This document shows, piece by piece, positions 52,801 through 61,751 of a stretch of 64,000 bases of DNA; position 1 is the first letter of the stretch, and every line of letters begins with the position of its first letter. Below the pieces are notes generated by a model. It saw only the letters and a list, made by a program, of their open reading frames with translations. It did no database searches and was not told where the DNA came from. Source of the DNA: Woeseiaceae bacterium (GTDB taxonomy: Bacteria > Pseudomonadota > Gammaproteobacteria > Steroidobacterales > Woeseiaceae); the NCBI GenBank assembly GCA_021773135.1, contig JAJFKP010000023.1:62001-126000 (forward strand), read 5' to 3'. The position numbers were made by a program, and so were the translations under genes.

Positions 52801-53916
52801 GGTCGTCACCATATTAGTGGATTGTCTGACGAGCAAAGGCAGAGGCTCGATCATCTCGATGCAATCGGCGAGTGCGCTTATGAGTGTGCCGACGTCGCCA
52901 ATGCGGATGAACTGCAACTCGCCATTGAGAAGCTGAGCACGCACTTTGGAGCGGAGCTCGATGGCGTCATTCACTGTGCAGGCGTTTTTGAGGAATTGTC
53001 GATCGATGAGCTCGACCAGGAAAGCCTCGCACGAGCTACTGAAGCAAAAATTGTCGGTGCAGTGAATTTGCACGCAGCACTTTCCTCCCGGCCTGAAAGT
53101 TTGTTTGTAACGATTTCATCGGCAAATGGATTTTTCGGCGGGCATAGTGTGGCAGCTTATTCGGCCGCAAACGCATATCTGGATGCATTCTCAGAACGGA
53201 GGCGTCTGGCCGGATTCGATAACAGCTTCAGCCTGGCATGGAGCCTGTGGGACGAGGTTGGTATGAGCCGTGGGTACGAGCGAAAATCGCTCTCCCGGGC
53301 GCGCGGCTATTGGGCGATCTCGCGCAATGAGGGGAGGCTATCATTCCTGATAGCGCTCGCGCTTGATGAGCCACATGTTCTCATTGGTCTCGATATCAAC
53401 AATAGTCACATACGCCGGCTGACGGCCGAACCGCCGGTGGTCGGCTGCACACTCGTAGCCGAGCTGAAAATCGATCAGTCAATCCAGCTCGGTCAGCTCG
53501 AATTTCCTGGACTGGTTGACGAATCCGGTCGAGCCGTACCTTGTGAGCTGCGCGCCATTCGGCCGGAAGCTGCTGACATGCCAACAGGATCATCGCTTGC
53601 TATTAAGCGCATGCAAGAGGCTGTTGCCGCCGTTTGGAGCGATGTTCTGGGTGTTTCCTCAGTGGGTGGCAACGACAACTTTTTCGATCTTGGGGGTGAT
53701 TCGCTACGTGTCACGCAGCTCGCCGGGGCACTTTCCGCACTGGCAAATCGCAAGGTTCTGCCCCGAGACATATTCCGCTACCCGACGGCTTGCGCAATTG
53801 CGGAGTTCTTAGTCGAATCCGGGTCCTCGCAAGGCGATTCCCAGCTATCGAGGAGTGCATCCCGCGGTGAAAAACGGCGGGCTCGTCAGGCAAGCAGGCG
53901 CAAACGCCGAAACTAA
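49861..53916 (+). CDS. NRPS/PKS loading protein: AMP ligase - ketoreductase - carrier
   Basis: 1351 residues. The first ~120 residues resemble the small C-terminal subdomain of an adenylation domain (IERALIDQPMVDDCLVTLQ, then an IPDEYVFVSHLP-type strand) without its own core. A complete adenylating domain follows (about 185-715): LLTSGSTGMPK, WFRTGDLG, GRQKDEIVVNGVNYHSHDIE and the catalytic Lys in TAIGKIQRTKL. Next is a ketoreductase (about 945-1185): TGGLGGIAYELA and the Ser-Tyr-Asn set with Tyr1100/Asn1104 in YSAAN. The carrier has its phosphopantetheine Ser at about 1281 in LGGDSLR. The C-terminus is very basic (EKRRARQASRRKRRN). The expected product is an alpha-hydroxy acyl or amino-acid-derived starter. 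The GTG start at 49861 has a weak RBS. Confidence 0.87.
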   Translation: MVILQERGSNSFRSIERALIDQPMVDDCLVTLQLAGNRQILRAYLVTAGRLDLPQLENRLRVAAPSAEQLPDEYVFVSHLPRGEEGSLDSAAVAKIPALSTAIWGGWIAQLEAMPGVTQAQLHLAQFNAPPDRNDVPAWARTKRWRRTGSQPFVAGGNDPAALNDLPTNEPGTLAISRGPSLVREEGFPASLGDALERASRQRKGVGLIHLIPDGNPIEESYTDLAERAGRIQGALAAQGLQPGDPVLLQLESSYEFLGAFWGAVLGGFVPVPVSIAPTYEDPSNAVLVKLRNAWRSLDEPPVIASSQLHESLNTIAGRLDMSTARILDITTLVAHEPAPEQHSALPGDTALMLLTSGSTGMPKCVTLSHQNVLCRSAAEARFASLTADDISLNWMAMDHVAGIVYFHIRDVYLACLQIQGSVDEVLQNPLTWLDWVDSYRVTLSFAPNFAFGLVNRHANDIAGSGWDLSCLRWIWNGGEAIVAKTARRFVSLLLQHGLPETAMRPAWGMSETSSAVTGSNRFTLDLTSDDDPLVEVGEPFPGFEMRITDGDQVIVEGQIGQLEVRGESVTAGYFNNAAVNEDSFTGDGWFRTGDLGFIKNGRLTMSGRQKDEIVVNGVNYHSHDIEAIVEELNSVDTSFTAACGVRPPDADTDVLAIFFHPADDSDQDVADIARSIRQRVVKGIGVVATFVIPLHRHEIPKTAIGKIQRTKLAEQFESGQYDSLAIVAGSEADNSLPDWFFKPVWRRCEASNQGRKLPQSIMLTTGNSATGSPSFGISEVFKARKVMLGDLAQEAILPECVLIIVADIATQESPLSSADTTILNALIVALNSLKTIANLAPPQKDVELVLVSHASQNVLADDSPSPGLRAAIAALKSAAQEIPWLRYRAIDLDVADVRQQVTAIEAEMRSAIPPDCEIAFRGGERYVSGLRPLSWTEIAEAPRAISENALYLLTGGLGGIAYELARVLIEQFDARIALLGRHHISGLSDEQRQRLDHLDAIGECAYECADVANADELQLAIEKLSTHFGAELDGVIHCAGVFEELSIDELDQESLARATEAKIVGAVNLHAALSSRPESLFVTISSANGFFGGHSVAAYSAANAYLDAFSERRRLAGFDNSFSLAWSLWDEVGMSRGYERKSLSRARGYWAISRNEGRLSFLIALALDEPHVLIGLDINNSHIRRLTAEPPVVGCTLVAELKIDQSIQLGQLEFPGLVDESGRAVPCELRAIRPEAADMPTGSSLAIKRMQEAVAAVWSDVLGVSSVGGNDNFFDLGGDSLRVTQLAGALSALANRKVLPRDIFRYPTACAIAEFLVESGSSQGDSQLSRSASRGEKRRARQASRRKRRN

Positions 53917-54001
53917 GCAAATCCGAGAAGGGCGCACTGTGGGGATTGTGGCCCCACCGTGTAACATGAGTCGGTCAGGACTGAAGAACGAGAGGCACAA
54001 C

Positions 54002-57000
54002 TTGTACGACAGCCAAACCGAAATTAGTGATCAGGATGTCGCCGTAATTGGCATGGCCGGCCGGTTTCCGGGCGCCTCTAGTCTTGAGCAATTTTGGCAG
54101 AATCTGGCTGAAGGTCGCGAGTCAATCACACGCCTCGACAATGGCGAGTCGTTGTCCGACACAGAGCCAGCAGGCTCCAAACGATATGTGGCGGCGTCGT
54201 CTGATGTTGCTGGAATCGATCAGTTCGACGCCGAATTTTTCGGCTATAGCCGGCATGAGGCAGAACTGATGGATCCTCAGGCACGACTTTTCCTGGAGTG
54301 TGCCTGGGAAGCAATCGAAGCGTCGGGCCACTCTGCCGGTGCCGATAACCTCTCAGTCGGCGTCTACGCGAGTCAGTCACTGAACACCTATCTCCTGAGA
54401 AACCTTGCAGCAACGCTGGATGCTGACGATTTTATCCTGGGAACCCGCAATCTGCAGGCCGTCCTTGCTAACGGCCATGACTTTTTGTCGACGCGGGTAT
54501 CCTACAAACTTGATCTGCGCGGGCCGAGTATCGATCTCCAGTGCGCCTGCTCCAGCTCACTGGTCGCCATACACATGGCGCGGCAGGCGCTCCTCGCCGG
54601 CGAATGCGATATGGCGCTGGCAGGTGGAGTATCGATATATCTGCCCCAGGGTGAAGGGTATAACTTCCAGGACGGCATGATTCTCTCGCCGGATGGCCAT
54701 TGTCGCCCATTCGATGCGGCGGCTGCCGGCACGGTATTCGGTCGAGGTGCCGGCGCAGTCTTGCTGCGGCCACTGGGCGAGGCACTCGAGAATGGTGATG
54801 TCATCCGTGCCGTAATCAAGGGCTCGGCGGTCAACAATGACGGCGCCAACAAGGTTGGTTTCACTGCACCAAGTACAACCGGACAAGCGGAAGTGATTTG
54901 TGAGGCCCTGGCCGATGCCGACGTGTCACCGGATACCATCACTTACATCGAAGCCCACGGCACCGGCACCAACCAGGGAGACCCAATCGAACTGGATGCG
55001 CTCACGACTGCATTTCGCACCGACACTTCGCGAACAGGCTACTGTGCCATAGGTACCGTGAAATCAAATTTTGGCCACCTGGATGCGGCCGCCGGCGTTG
55101 CCGGTTTTATCAAGACTGTGCTAACGCTCGAGCAGGGCCAGATCCCACCGCTGCTGCACTATAAAGAACCCAATCCTCAAATCGATTTCGAAAACAGTCC
55201 TTTCTATGTGAATACAGAACTTAAGGAGTGGCAAACTGGTGGGATGCCGCGGCGTGCGGGCGTGAGTTCTTTTGGCATGGGCGGAACAAACGCACATGTT
55301 ATTCTAGAGGCGGCCCCGCCTGAGCGCGTAGCGGCGACTGCCCTGCAACAAAACACCAATGACAATCGCGTGCTTGCAGTGTCGGCTCGCAATGAAGAAT
55401 CGCTTCACAATCTTGGTCAACGTTTTATTGACTACCTCGATGAGCACCCTGATACAGCTATCGATGACATCTGTTACAACGCCAATGTTTGCCGGCGTCA
55501 GTTCGAAAACAGGCTGGCAGTGGTCGGTACAAACCACCAGGAACTACGCGAGGCGCTTCGCTTCGTGTTATCAGATGAACTTGATCAAGCGGCTCCCGAT
55601 TCGCCCAAGGTCGTGTTCTTTTTCACGGGGCAAGGTTCGCAGTATCCGGAAATGGGGCGCGAACTCTACGACAAAGAACCAGCGTTTCGCGCCGCACTGG
55701 AAGAATGTGCGAACATACTTTCTGATCTGGATGTTCCCTTGCTGGAAGTATTGTTCGGCAAGCAATCCGCAAAACTAAGCGAAACTGTATTTACCCAGCC
55801 AGCACTTTTTTCGTTGCAATATGCGCTCGGACGGTTGTGGCGAACCTGGGGTATAGAGCCCGATGTTGTACTTGGTCACAGCGTTGGCGAATATGCAGCC
55901 GCGTGCATCGCCGGAGTTTTCACGTTGCCGGACGGCCTGCATTTGATTGCCGAACGAGCACGATTGATGCAGTCGCTCCCCGCCGGCGGCGGAATGCTTG
56001 CGGTACAGGCCAGCGAAGCAATTGTCAGGGAAGCACTCAAGGGATCAGCAAGCAGCCTGTCCGTCGCCGCAATTAATGGGACCGGCAATATCGTCTTATC
56101 GGGCCAACTGGATGCAATCGAACTCTTCCGGAATCAGATGGATGCCGTGGGTATTGAAGCGCAGCGCCTGCAGGTATCGCACGCTTTTCATTCGCCCTTG
56201 ATGAATCCCATGCTGGACGAGTTTGAGACCTTTGCGCGCAACATTCAATTCAGGACACCGGAAATCGAGCTGATTTCAAACGTGACAGCCAAGAATGCTG
56301 AATCCATGGATGCTACCTATTGGCGGCAACATATCGAGCAGCCAGTCAGGTTTCATGAATCAGTAACTGAGCTCCGGCAATCGCGCAATCTGGTTGGCAT
56401 CGAAATAGGGCCACATCCGGTAATGCTGGGTATGGCTCGTGAAGCGATGGATGCCGGCGATCCCTCAAGATCAAATTTGCGCGCGTTGCCTTCCATGCGT
56501 CGCGGGCAGGCGGAGCACAAACTCTTGTTGCAGTCATTGGGTGAAGCGTTCGCCGCCGGTTGCGACGTCAATTGGTCCGCGGTTGGGCAGCAGGGAGCTC
56601 ACCGTCGTGTCAGCCTCCCGAGCTACCCGTTTCGGCGTGAGCGCTTCTGGATCGACCCGCCTTTGGCGTCGAGCAAAGCAACAGTTGCGGTCGCCGGTCG
56701 TACGGCAACCGGCGTTCCGTCCGAACACCCTCTTCTGGGCGCGGGAATCAATTCCCCGCTCGGCATTGCTCAATTCGAAACCTTAGTCAACTTCTCCTCG
56801 CTGCCATGGCTCGATGATCATCGGGTCGGCGGGGTCTCTGTTATGCCGGCCACCGCCTACATTGAAATAGCGCTAACGGCAGCCAGGCAGTTGTTAGATT
56901 CGGAATCGGCAGCCATTGAGTCATTCGAGCTGCTGGAAGTAATGCCCTTGGCGCCGGACAGTTCACGCATAGTTCATAGCCTTTTCATGGAACCGGAAGG

Positions 57001-60000
57001 AGGTGCACGTCAGTTCCAGATTTTCAGTGCGCCGGAGTCGGACGAGATTGATCACTGGACGCTACATGCGCGCGGCGTAATCCTGAAAACGGAAGCGGCA
57101 ACCAAAACAGCCGTATCGTTGAATATCGTCGAGCAGATTCGGCGTGAGTGTGAAGTGTCTTTGCTTGACGAGGAGTTCTACACAAAACTTCGTGTCATGG
57201 GGCTTAAATATGGCACCATGTTTCGTGGTGCTCGCGAAGTCTGGTGTCGCGACGGTGAAGTTGTTGCGCGGGTAGTCCGGCATACGGATGCCGAAGACCT
57301 GCCAGAAACAATTGCGCTGGATCCAGGGCTGTTTGATTCGGGCTTACAAATAGTTTTTGCGGCGACCCGAAGCTGGTCCGACCAATCGGGCGAAAGCCCT
57401 GTATTACTGCCCGTGCGAGTGGAACGAGTGCAACTTTTCGTCAAGTCGCTGCCACCGTCATTCCTGAGTCATGCGCGAGTTACGAATACCGATGACGAAC
57501 TGCCGGTAATTGACATCACATTGCTCGACGACAGCGGTACTGTTCTGGGAGAGCTGCAGGGTTTGCAGCTCCGCCCCGCATCGCGTGCACTATTGGAGCG
57601 CGCGTTACAGAACGAGACGGACAGCTGGCTCCATCATGTTGACTGGGTACCACAAGGTATCACCGAAAATGACAACGCGACCACTTCAATTCCGAATCCG
57701 GATGAACTCGCAATCGTACTTGATAACAACCTGGCCGCCGCATCTCAATCCAGCGGTTTGCCGGTGTACGACGAACTCGAACCGTTGCTTGATGCACTTT
57801 CAAGCGACTACGTTCTGCAGGCACTCGACAAACTTGGATTTGGCTATGAAGTCGGTGCCACGTTTAGCACCGAAGAGTTGCGCGAAACATTGGGTGTCGA
57901 CCCCAAGTTCAGCCGCATGTTGAGTCGAATGCTCGAGTTTCTGGTTGACGATCGCCTATTGAGCCGGAATGGCGCAACCTGGCAGGTCGCATCCCGATTA
58001 CCAAGCATTCCGGCCGGTGAGGCAACTGCAAAATCAGCGAAACTGCTTTCGCGGTTTCCCAGCTGCTCCGCCGAACTTAAGGTACTCAGTCGTTGTGGCG
58101 AGTCGCTGGCGGAAACCCTGGCAGGTTCGCTCGACCCAATGGACCTGCTGTTTCCGGGCGGCTCCATCCAGGATTTAGAAGCGCTATACACTCGCGCGCC
58201 ATTTACACGTGCCTACAATGAGCTGGTGCGCGATGCGATCGCACACATCGTTCATCTGGTTCCTGAAGAGATACCGCTGAAAATTCTCGAAGTCGGCGCC
58301 GGAACGGGCGGAACGTCAACGTGGGTGTTGCCGGAACTTGCCGGACGACAGGTTGACTACGTATTTACAGACCTGTCGCCTTTGTTCCTTGCGCGTGCGC
58401 AGGAGAAGTTTGCAGCGTATCCGTTCGTGTCCTACGAAATCCTTGATATTGGCGCAGATCTAAGTACGCAATCATTCGCCGACAGTAATTTTGACCTGAT
58501 ACTGGCAACAAACGTCCTGCACGCGACACCGGACATTTCAGCGACACTCACCAATGTCGCCACGTTGCTAAAACCCGATGGCAGCCTGATCGCTGTGGAG
58601 GGCGTCAGGCGGCAGCGTTGGGTTGACCTCATTTTCGGCCTGACGGAAGGATGGTGGCTGTTTAATGACGGTGAACTGCGTGACGACTATCCGTTGATTT
58701 CACGGGAAAGCTGGCTCGACGTTTTACCTGGTTGCGGGTTCGATGCTGGCGCGGCGTTTCCTGCTCCGCAAGAACGAGATTTGTTTGCGCAGGCAGTCAT
58801 TGCCGCGCGTCGATCCAGCCAATCGCCGAAGATGGCCGGACCTGCACGACAGTCGATCGTGTTTGCTGACAATGGTGGTGTTGGAGACCGCCTGTGCGCA
58901 TTGATTGAAAGTAACGGTGACCAGTGCATCAGCGTGCAGCGCGGCAGCCAGTACGAACTTGATCTCGAAGCACGGCAAGGAACGGTTCGTCCGGCCAGCA
59001 AAGAAGATTTCGCGAAGCTGTTCCAGGCCCTGGGCAACAAGGCAGACAACATAGTATTCCTGTGGTCAGTTGACGAATCACTCACCACCAATGCGAGCCT
59101 GCAAGCAATGCAGACTGCGTGCGAACAATCTTGTCGCAGCGCGCTGGACCTGGTGCGCGGCATAATTGCGGCGAAATTCGAGCGTTCCGCCCGATTGTGG
59201 CTGGTGACTGCGGGCGCGCAGTTACCAGGTCCACTATTGGCACCAGCGGCGCTGGCCAGTGCCCCTTTGTGGGGTTTTGGCCGCACCGTCAGCTTTGAAC
59301 ATCCCGAACTCCAGTGCGTCAAGGTGGACCTGGATCCGTTCGCAACGGATTCGGCTGCTACGCTTTTCAATGAGCTCCGACAGGAGCAACCAGATGATCA
59401 GGTTGCGTATCGAGAGGGACAGCGATACGTCGCACGACTTCGGCCAGGACCTGCAGGTCGCACGTCGCGGGCAGAACGCCAGGAATCGAAGCTGCCATCC
59501 GGTCAATACAACCTGGAATCCGGTTCACCTGGTCTCATCGAGGAACTCCGCTTTATAGGGGGTGAACGTGCAAGTCCCGGGCCGCACGAAGTTGAAATAG
59601 AGGTCCATGCGAGTGGACTCAATTTCATGGACCTGCTGATTGCGCTCGATTCCTGTCCGGGCGGACCGCGGCCGATGGGAGCAGAATGTGCCGGAATAGT
59701 CACGGCCATAGGTTCAGCCACGACCCGGCACCGTGTTGGTGATCGTGTAATGGCACTGGCACCGCAGAGCTTCAGTCGATATGTCGTCGCATCGGAATTG
59801 CTGGTCGCGCCCATTGGCGGGCAATCTTTCGAGGCTGCAGCGACTATTCCGGCGGCATTCCTCACTGCCTTTCACGCGCTGGAACGCGCAGGGGGGTTAC
59901 AGGCTGAGGAATCCATCCTGATTCACGCGGCCAGCGGCGGAGTCGGCCTGGCTGCTGTGCGTCTGGCTCATCTCGCTGGTGCACGGGTGCTTGCTACCGC

Positions 60001-61750
60001 GGGAAGCGAGCGCAAGCGCAAGCTCTTGCAGTCAATGGGTATATCCGAGGTTTACGATTCCCGTTCGCTGGACTTTGTTGCAGGTGTCAACGCCGCAACA
60101 AACTCCATGGGTGTCGATGTTGTTCTGAATTCGCTTTCAGGTGAGTTCGTAGACGCCGGTTTTTCTGTATTGCGACAGGGAGGGCGTTTCCTGGAGCTTG
60201 GCAAGCAGGGTATCTGGAGCGAGGACAAGGCTCGGAGCGAGCGACCCGATGCCACGTACAAACAGTACGACGTTCAGGCGCTGGCAAGTCAAAACCCGCA
60301 AGACCTGGCCAGCGAATTCAGCGCGCTTGCAGAAATGCTCGATCGTGGTGAGATTGCTCCGCTGCCGCGTACGGTTTTCGCTGTAGACGATGTAGCAGCC
60401 GCATTTCGATTCATGTTTGAGGCGCGCCATGTCGGGAAAGTGGTGTTGCACCATGGTCGGGACGACGATGCAGACGCCGGTAACATGGTGCGCTCCGATG
60501 CGACCTATCTGATTACGGGCGGGATGGGCGCGCTGGGACTTCTGGTCGCGCGCTGGTTGGTGAACAATGGCGCTCGTTCGCTGGTCTTGCTTGGCCGTTC
60601 CGCACCCACGGATAGTGCAGAATCATTGATAGAAGAGTTGCGCGCAGACGGCACCAGAATTTCTATTGCAAGAGTCGACTCAGCCGACCAGGATGCGATG
60701 ACCGACGTCATCCAGGAAATCGCGCAATCCGGGCCACCTCTGCGTGGCGTGATACACGCGGCAGGAACGCTGGATGACGGCATGCTCGAGAAACAAAACT
60801 GGAACCGGTTTCGCAAGGTTTTTGCGGCCAAGGTCGATGGTGCATGGATACTGCACAGCCTCACACGTTCGCTGCCGCTTGATTTCTTTGTGCTGTTTTC
60901 TTCAGCGGCGGCGCTACTCGGGTTCCGTGGCCAGGCAAATCATGCTGCCGCGAACGCTTTCATGGATACTCTGGCCAGCCATCGAAGGGCTATTGGACTG
61001 CCGGCGACGTCGATCAACTGGGGTGCCTGGGGGGAAGTCGGCGCGGTTGTTGAACGCAATCTAATGTCTCAATTGGCTGCGCGCGGGCTTGGCAGCATCT
61101 CGACTACCGGCGGAATCGATATTTTTGCAAGAACCCTGGGCGCAGCGACACCTACCCTTGACTACGAGCCCAACGTGGTCGTGCTGCCAATTGACTGGCC
61201 CAGATTCCTGAGTCAGTTTGGGGCATCTGCGCCAGCCTTTTTTGAAGACCTCGCCGAAGGCGATACCAGTGAGCTGGAGCCAGTGCAGGCCGAGCAGAAG
61301 GAATCGACACAGGAACATCCGGTGCGTGCGGCGTTAGCAGCGGCAATTCCTTCTCAACAAGCGGATGTACTCCGATCCTATCTACAGGAGCGAATCGCGC
61401 AGAAACTGAAACTGGAAAACAGCCAACGTGTTGGAAGTGACCGATCTCTAAGCGAGCTGGGGCTGGATTCATTGCTGGCTGTCGAGCTGCGCAGCGTGTT
61501 CGCAATTGACCTGGGCCTAAAGAAGACGTTGCCATCAACGCTGCTTTTCGACTATCCCACGCTCAATGCAATCACAGAATATATAGGAACACGGGTACTT
61601 GGATTTCACAGTGATGGCGAAGAAGATCATTCCGACGAAGCGGATCAGCCTTCTGAGGATGATTTGGCTATGGTCAGCGATGAAGAAGCCGAGCAAATGC
61701 TCCTGAATGAACTTGGGGCCGCGTCTGATTCTTTAGAGAAGGGTGCCTGA
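54002..61750 (+). CDS. Type I PKS, fully reducing module: KS-AT-DH-cMT-ER-KR-ACP
   Basis: About 2582 residues. KS (12-430): active Cys183 in QCACSSSLVA, plus EAHGTGT and KSNFGHL. AT (537-835): GHSVGEY with Ser627 and SHAFHSP, indicating malonyl-CoA. DH (905-1190): H940 in HRVGGVSVMP and an Asp in LFDSGLQI. C-methyltransferase (1390-1620): EVGAGTGGTSTWVLP. ER (1843-2155): HAASGGVGLA. KR (2165-2400): TGGMGALG, but the catalytic Tyr position is His2314 in NHAAANAF. ACP Ser2490 in LGLDSLL. The C-terminus is acidic and helical. TTG at 54002 has AGAGG six bases upstream; the ATG at 53966 is a weaker alternative. It adds one malonyl unit, methylated and reduced. Confidence 0.9.
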   Translation: MYDSQTEISDQDVAVIGMAGRFPGASSLEQFWQNLAEGRESITRLDNGESLSDTEPAGSKRYVAASSDVAGIDQFDAEFFGYSRHEAELMDPQARLFLECAWEAIEASGHSAGADNLSVGVYASQSLNTYLLRNLAATLDADDFILGTRNLQAVLANGHDFLSTRVSYKLDLRGPSIDLQCACSSSLVAIHMARQALLAGECDMALAGGVSIYLPQGEGYNFQDGMILSPDGHCRPFDAAAAGTVFGRGAGAVLLRPLGEALENGDVIRAVIKGSAVNNDGANKVGFTAPSTTGQAEVICEALADADVSPDTITYIEAHGTGTNQGDPIELDALTTAFRTDTSRTGYCAIGTVKSNFGHLDAAAGVAGFIKTVLTLEQGQIPPLLHYKEPNPQIDFENSPFYVNTELKEWQTGGMPRRAGVSSFGMGGTNAHVILEAAPPERVAATALQQNTNDNRVLAVSARNEESLHNLGQRFIDYLDEHPDTAIDDICYNANVCRRQFENRLAVVGTNHQELREALRFVLSDELDQAAPDSPKVVFFFTGQGSQYPEMGRELYDKEPAFRAALEECANILSDLDVPLLEVLFGKQSAKLSETVFTQPALFSLQYALGRLWRTWGIEPDVVLGHSVGEYAAACIAGVFTLPDGLHLIAERARLMQSLPAGGGMLAVQASEAIVREALKGSASSLSVAAINGTGNIVLSGQLDAIELFRNQMDAVGIEAQRLQVSHAFHSPLMNPMLDEFETFARNIQFRTPEIELISNVTAKNAESMDATYWRQHIEQPVRFHESVTELRQSRNLVGIEIGPHPVMLGMAREAMDAGDPSRSNLRALPSMRRGQAEHKLLLQSLGEAFAAGCDVNWSAVGQQGAHRRVSLPSYPFRRERFWIDPPLASSKATVAVAGRTATGVPSEHPLLGAGINSPLGIAQFETLVNFSSLPWLDDHRVGGVSVMPATAYIEIALTAARQLLDSESAAIESFELLEVMPLAPDSSRIVHSLFMEPEGGARQFQIFSAPESDEIDHWTLHARGVILKTEAATKTAVSLNIVEQIRRECEVSLLDEEFYTKLRVMGLKYGTMFRGAREVWCRDGEVVARVVRHTDAEDLPETIALDPGLFDSGLQIVFAATRSWSDQSGESPVLLPVRVERVQLFVKSLPPSFLSHARVTNTDDELPVIDITLLDDSGTVLGELQGLQLRPASRALLERALQNETDSWLHHVDWVPQGITENDNATTSIPNPDELAIVLDNNLAAASQSSGLPVYDELEPLLDALSSDYVLQALDKLGFGYEVGATFSTEELRETLGVDPKFSRMLSRMLEFLVDDRLLSRNGATWQVASRLPSIPAGEATAKSAKLLSRFPSCSAELKVLSRCGESLAETLAGSLDPMDLLFPGGSIQDLEALYTRAPFTRAYNELVRDAIAHIVHLVPEEIPLKILEVGAGTGGTSTWVLPELAGRQVDYVFTDLSPLFLARAQEKFAAYPFVSYEILDIGADLSTQSFADSNFDLILATNVLHATPDISATLTNVATLLKPDGSLIAVEGVRRQRWVDLIFGLTEGWWLFNDGELRDDYPLISRESWLDVLPGCGFDAGAAFPAPQERDLFAQAVIAARRSSQSPKMAGPARQSIVFADNGGVGDRLCALIESNGDQCISVQRGSQYELDLEARQGTVRPASKEDFAKLFQALGNKADNIVFLWSVDESLTTNASLQAMQTACEQSCRSALDLVRGIIAAKFERSARLWLVTAGAQLPGPLLAPAALASAPLWGFGRTVSFEHPELQCVKVDLDPFATDSAATLFNELRQEQPDDQVAYREGQRYVARLRPGPAGRTSRAERQESKLPSGQYNLESGSPGLIEELRFIGGERASPGPHEVEIEVHASGLNFMDLLIALDSCPGGPRPMGAECAGIVTAIGSATTRHRVGDRVMALAPQSFSRYVVASELLVAPIGGQSFEAAATIPAAFLTAFHALERAGGLQAEESILIHAASGGVGLAAVRLAHLAGARVLATAGSERKRKLLQSMGISEVYDSRSLDFVAGVNAATNSMGVDVVLNSLSGEFVDAGFSVLRQGGRFLELGKQGIWSEDKARSERPDATYKQYDVQALASQNPQDLASEFSALAEMLDRGEIAPLPRTVFAVDDVAAAFRFMFEARHVGKVVLHHGRDDDADAGNMVRSDATYLITGGMGALGLLVARWLVNNGARSLVLLGRSAPTDSAESLIEELRADGTRISIARVDSADQDAMTDVIQEIAQSGPPLRGVIHAAGTLDDGMLEKQNWNRFRKVFAAKVDGAWILHSLTRSLPLDFFVLFSSAAALLGFRGQANHAAANAFMDTLASHRRAIGLPATSINWGAWGEVGAVVERNLMSQLAARGLGSISTTGGIDIFARTLGAATPTLDYEPNVVVLPIDWPRFLSQFGASAPAFFEDLAEGDTSELEPVQAEQKESTQEHPVRAALAAAIPSQQADVLRSYLQERIAQKLKLENSQRVGSDRSLSELGLDSLLAVELRSVFAIDLGLKKTLPSTLLFDYPTLNAITEYIGTRVLGFHSDGEEDHSDEADQPSEDDLAMVSDEEAEQMLLNELGAASDSLEKGA

Positions 61751-61751
61751 A

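Noticed and set aside
53939-53957. GTGGGG/CCCCAC stem between the loading protein and first PKS genes
   Set aside because: No T-tract, and the genes should be co-transcribed. A minor RNA stem is possible, but not a terminator.
53855-53965. N-terminal extension of the first PKS to a GTG at 53855
   Set aside because: It overlaps the end of the loading protein in another frame and lacks PKS-like sequence or a ribosome binding site. The TTG at 54002 is better supported.
58687-59370. 227-residue minus-strand frame inside the first PKS
   Set aside because: It is antisense to the methyltransferase-to-ER linker of the PKS and has no domain.
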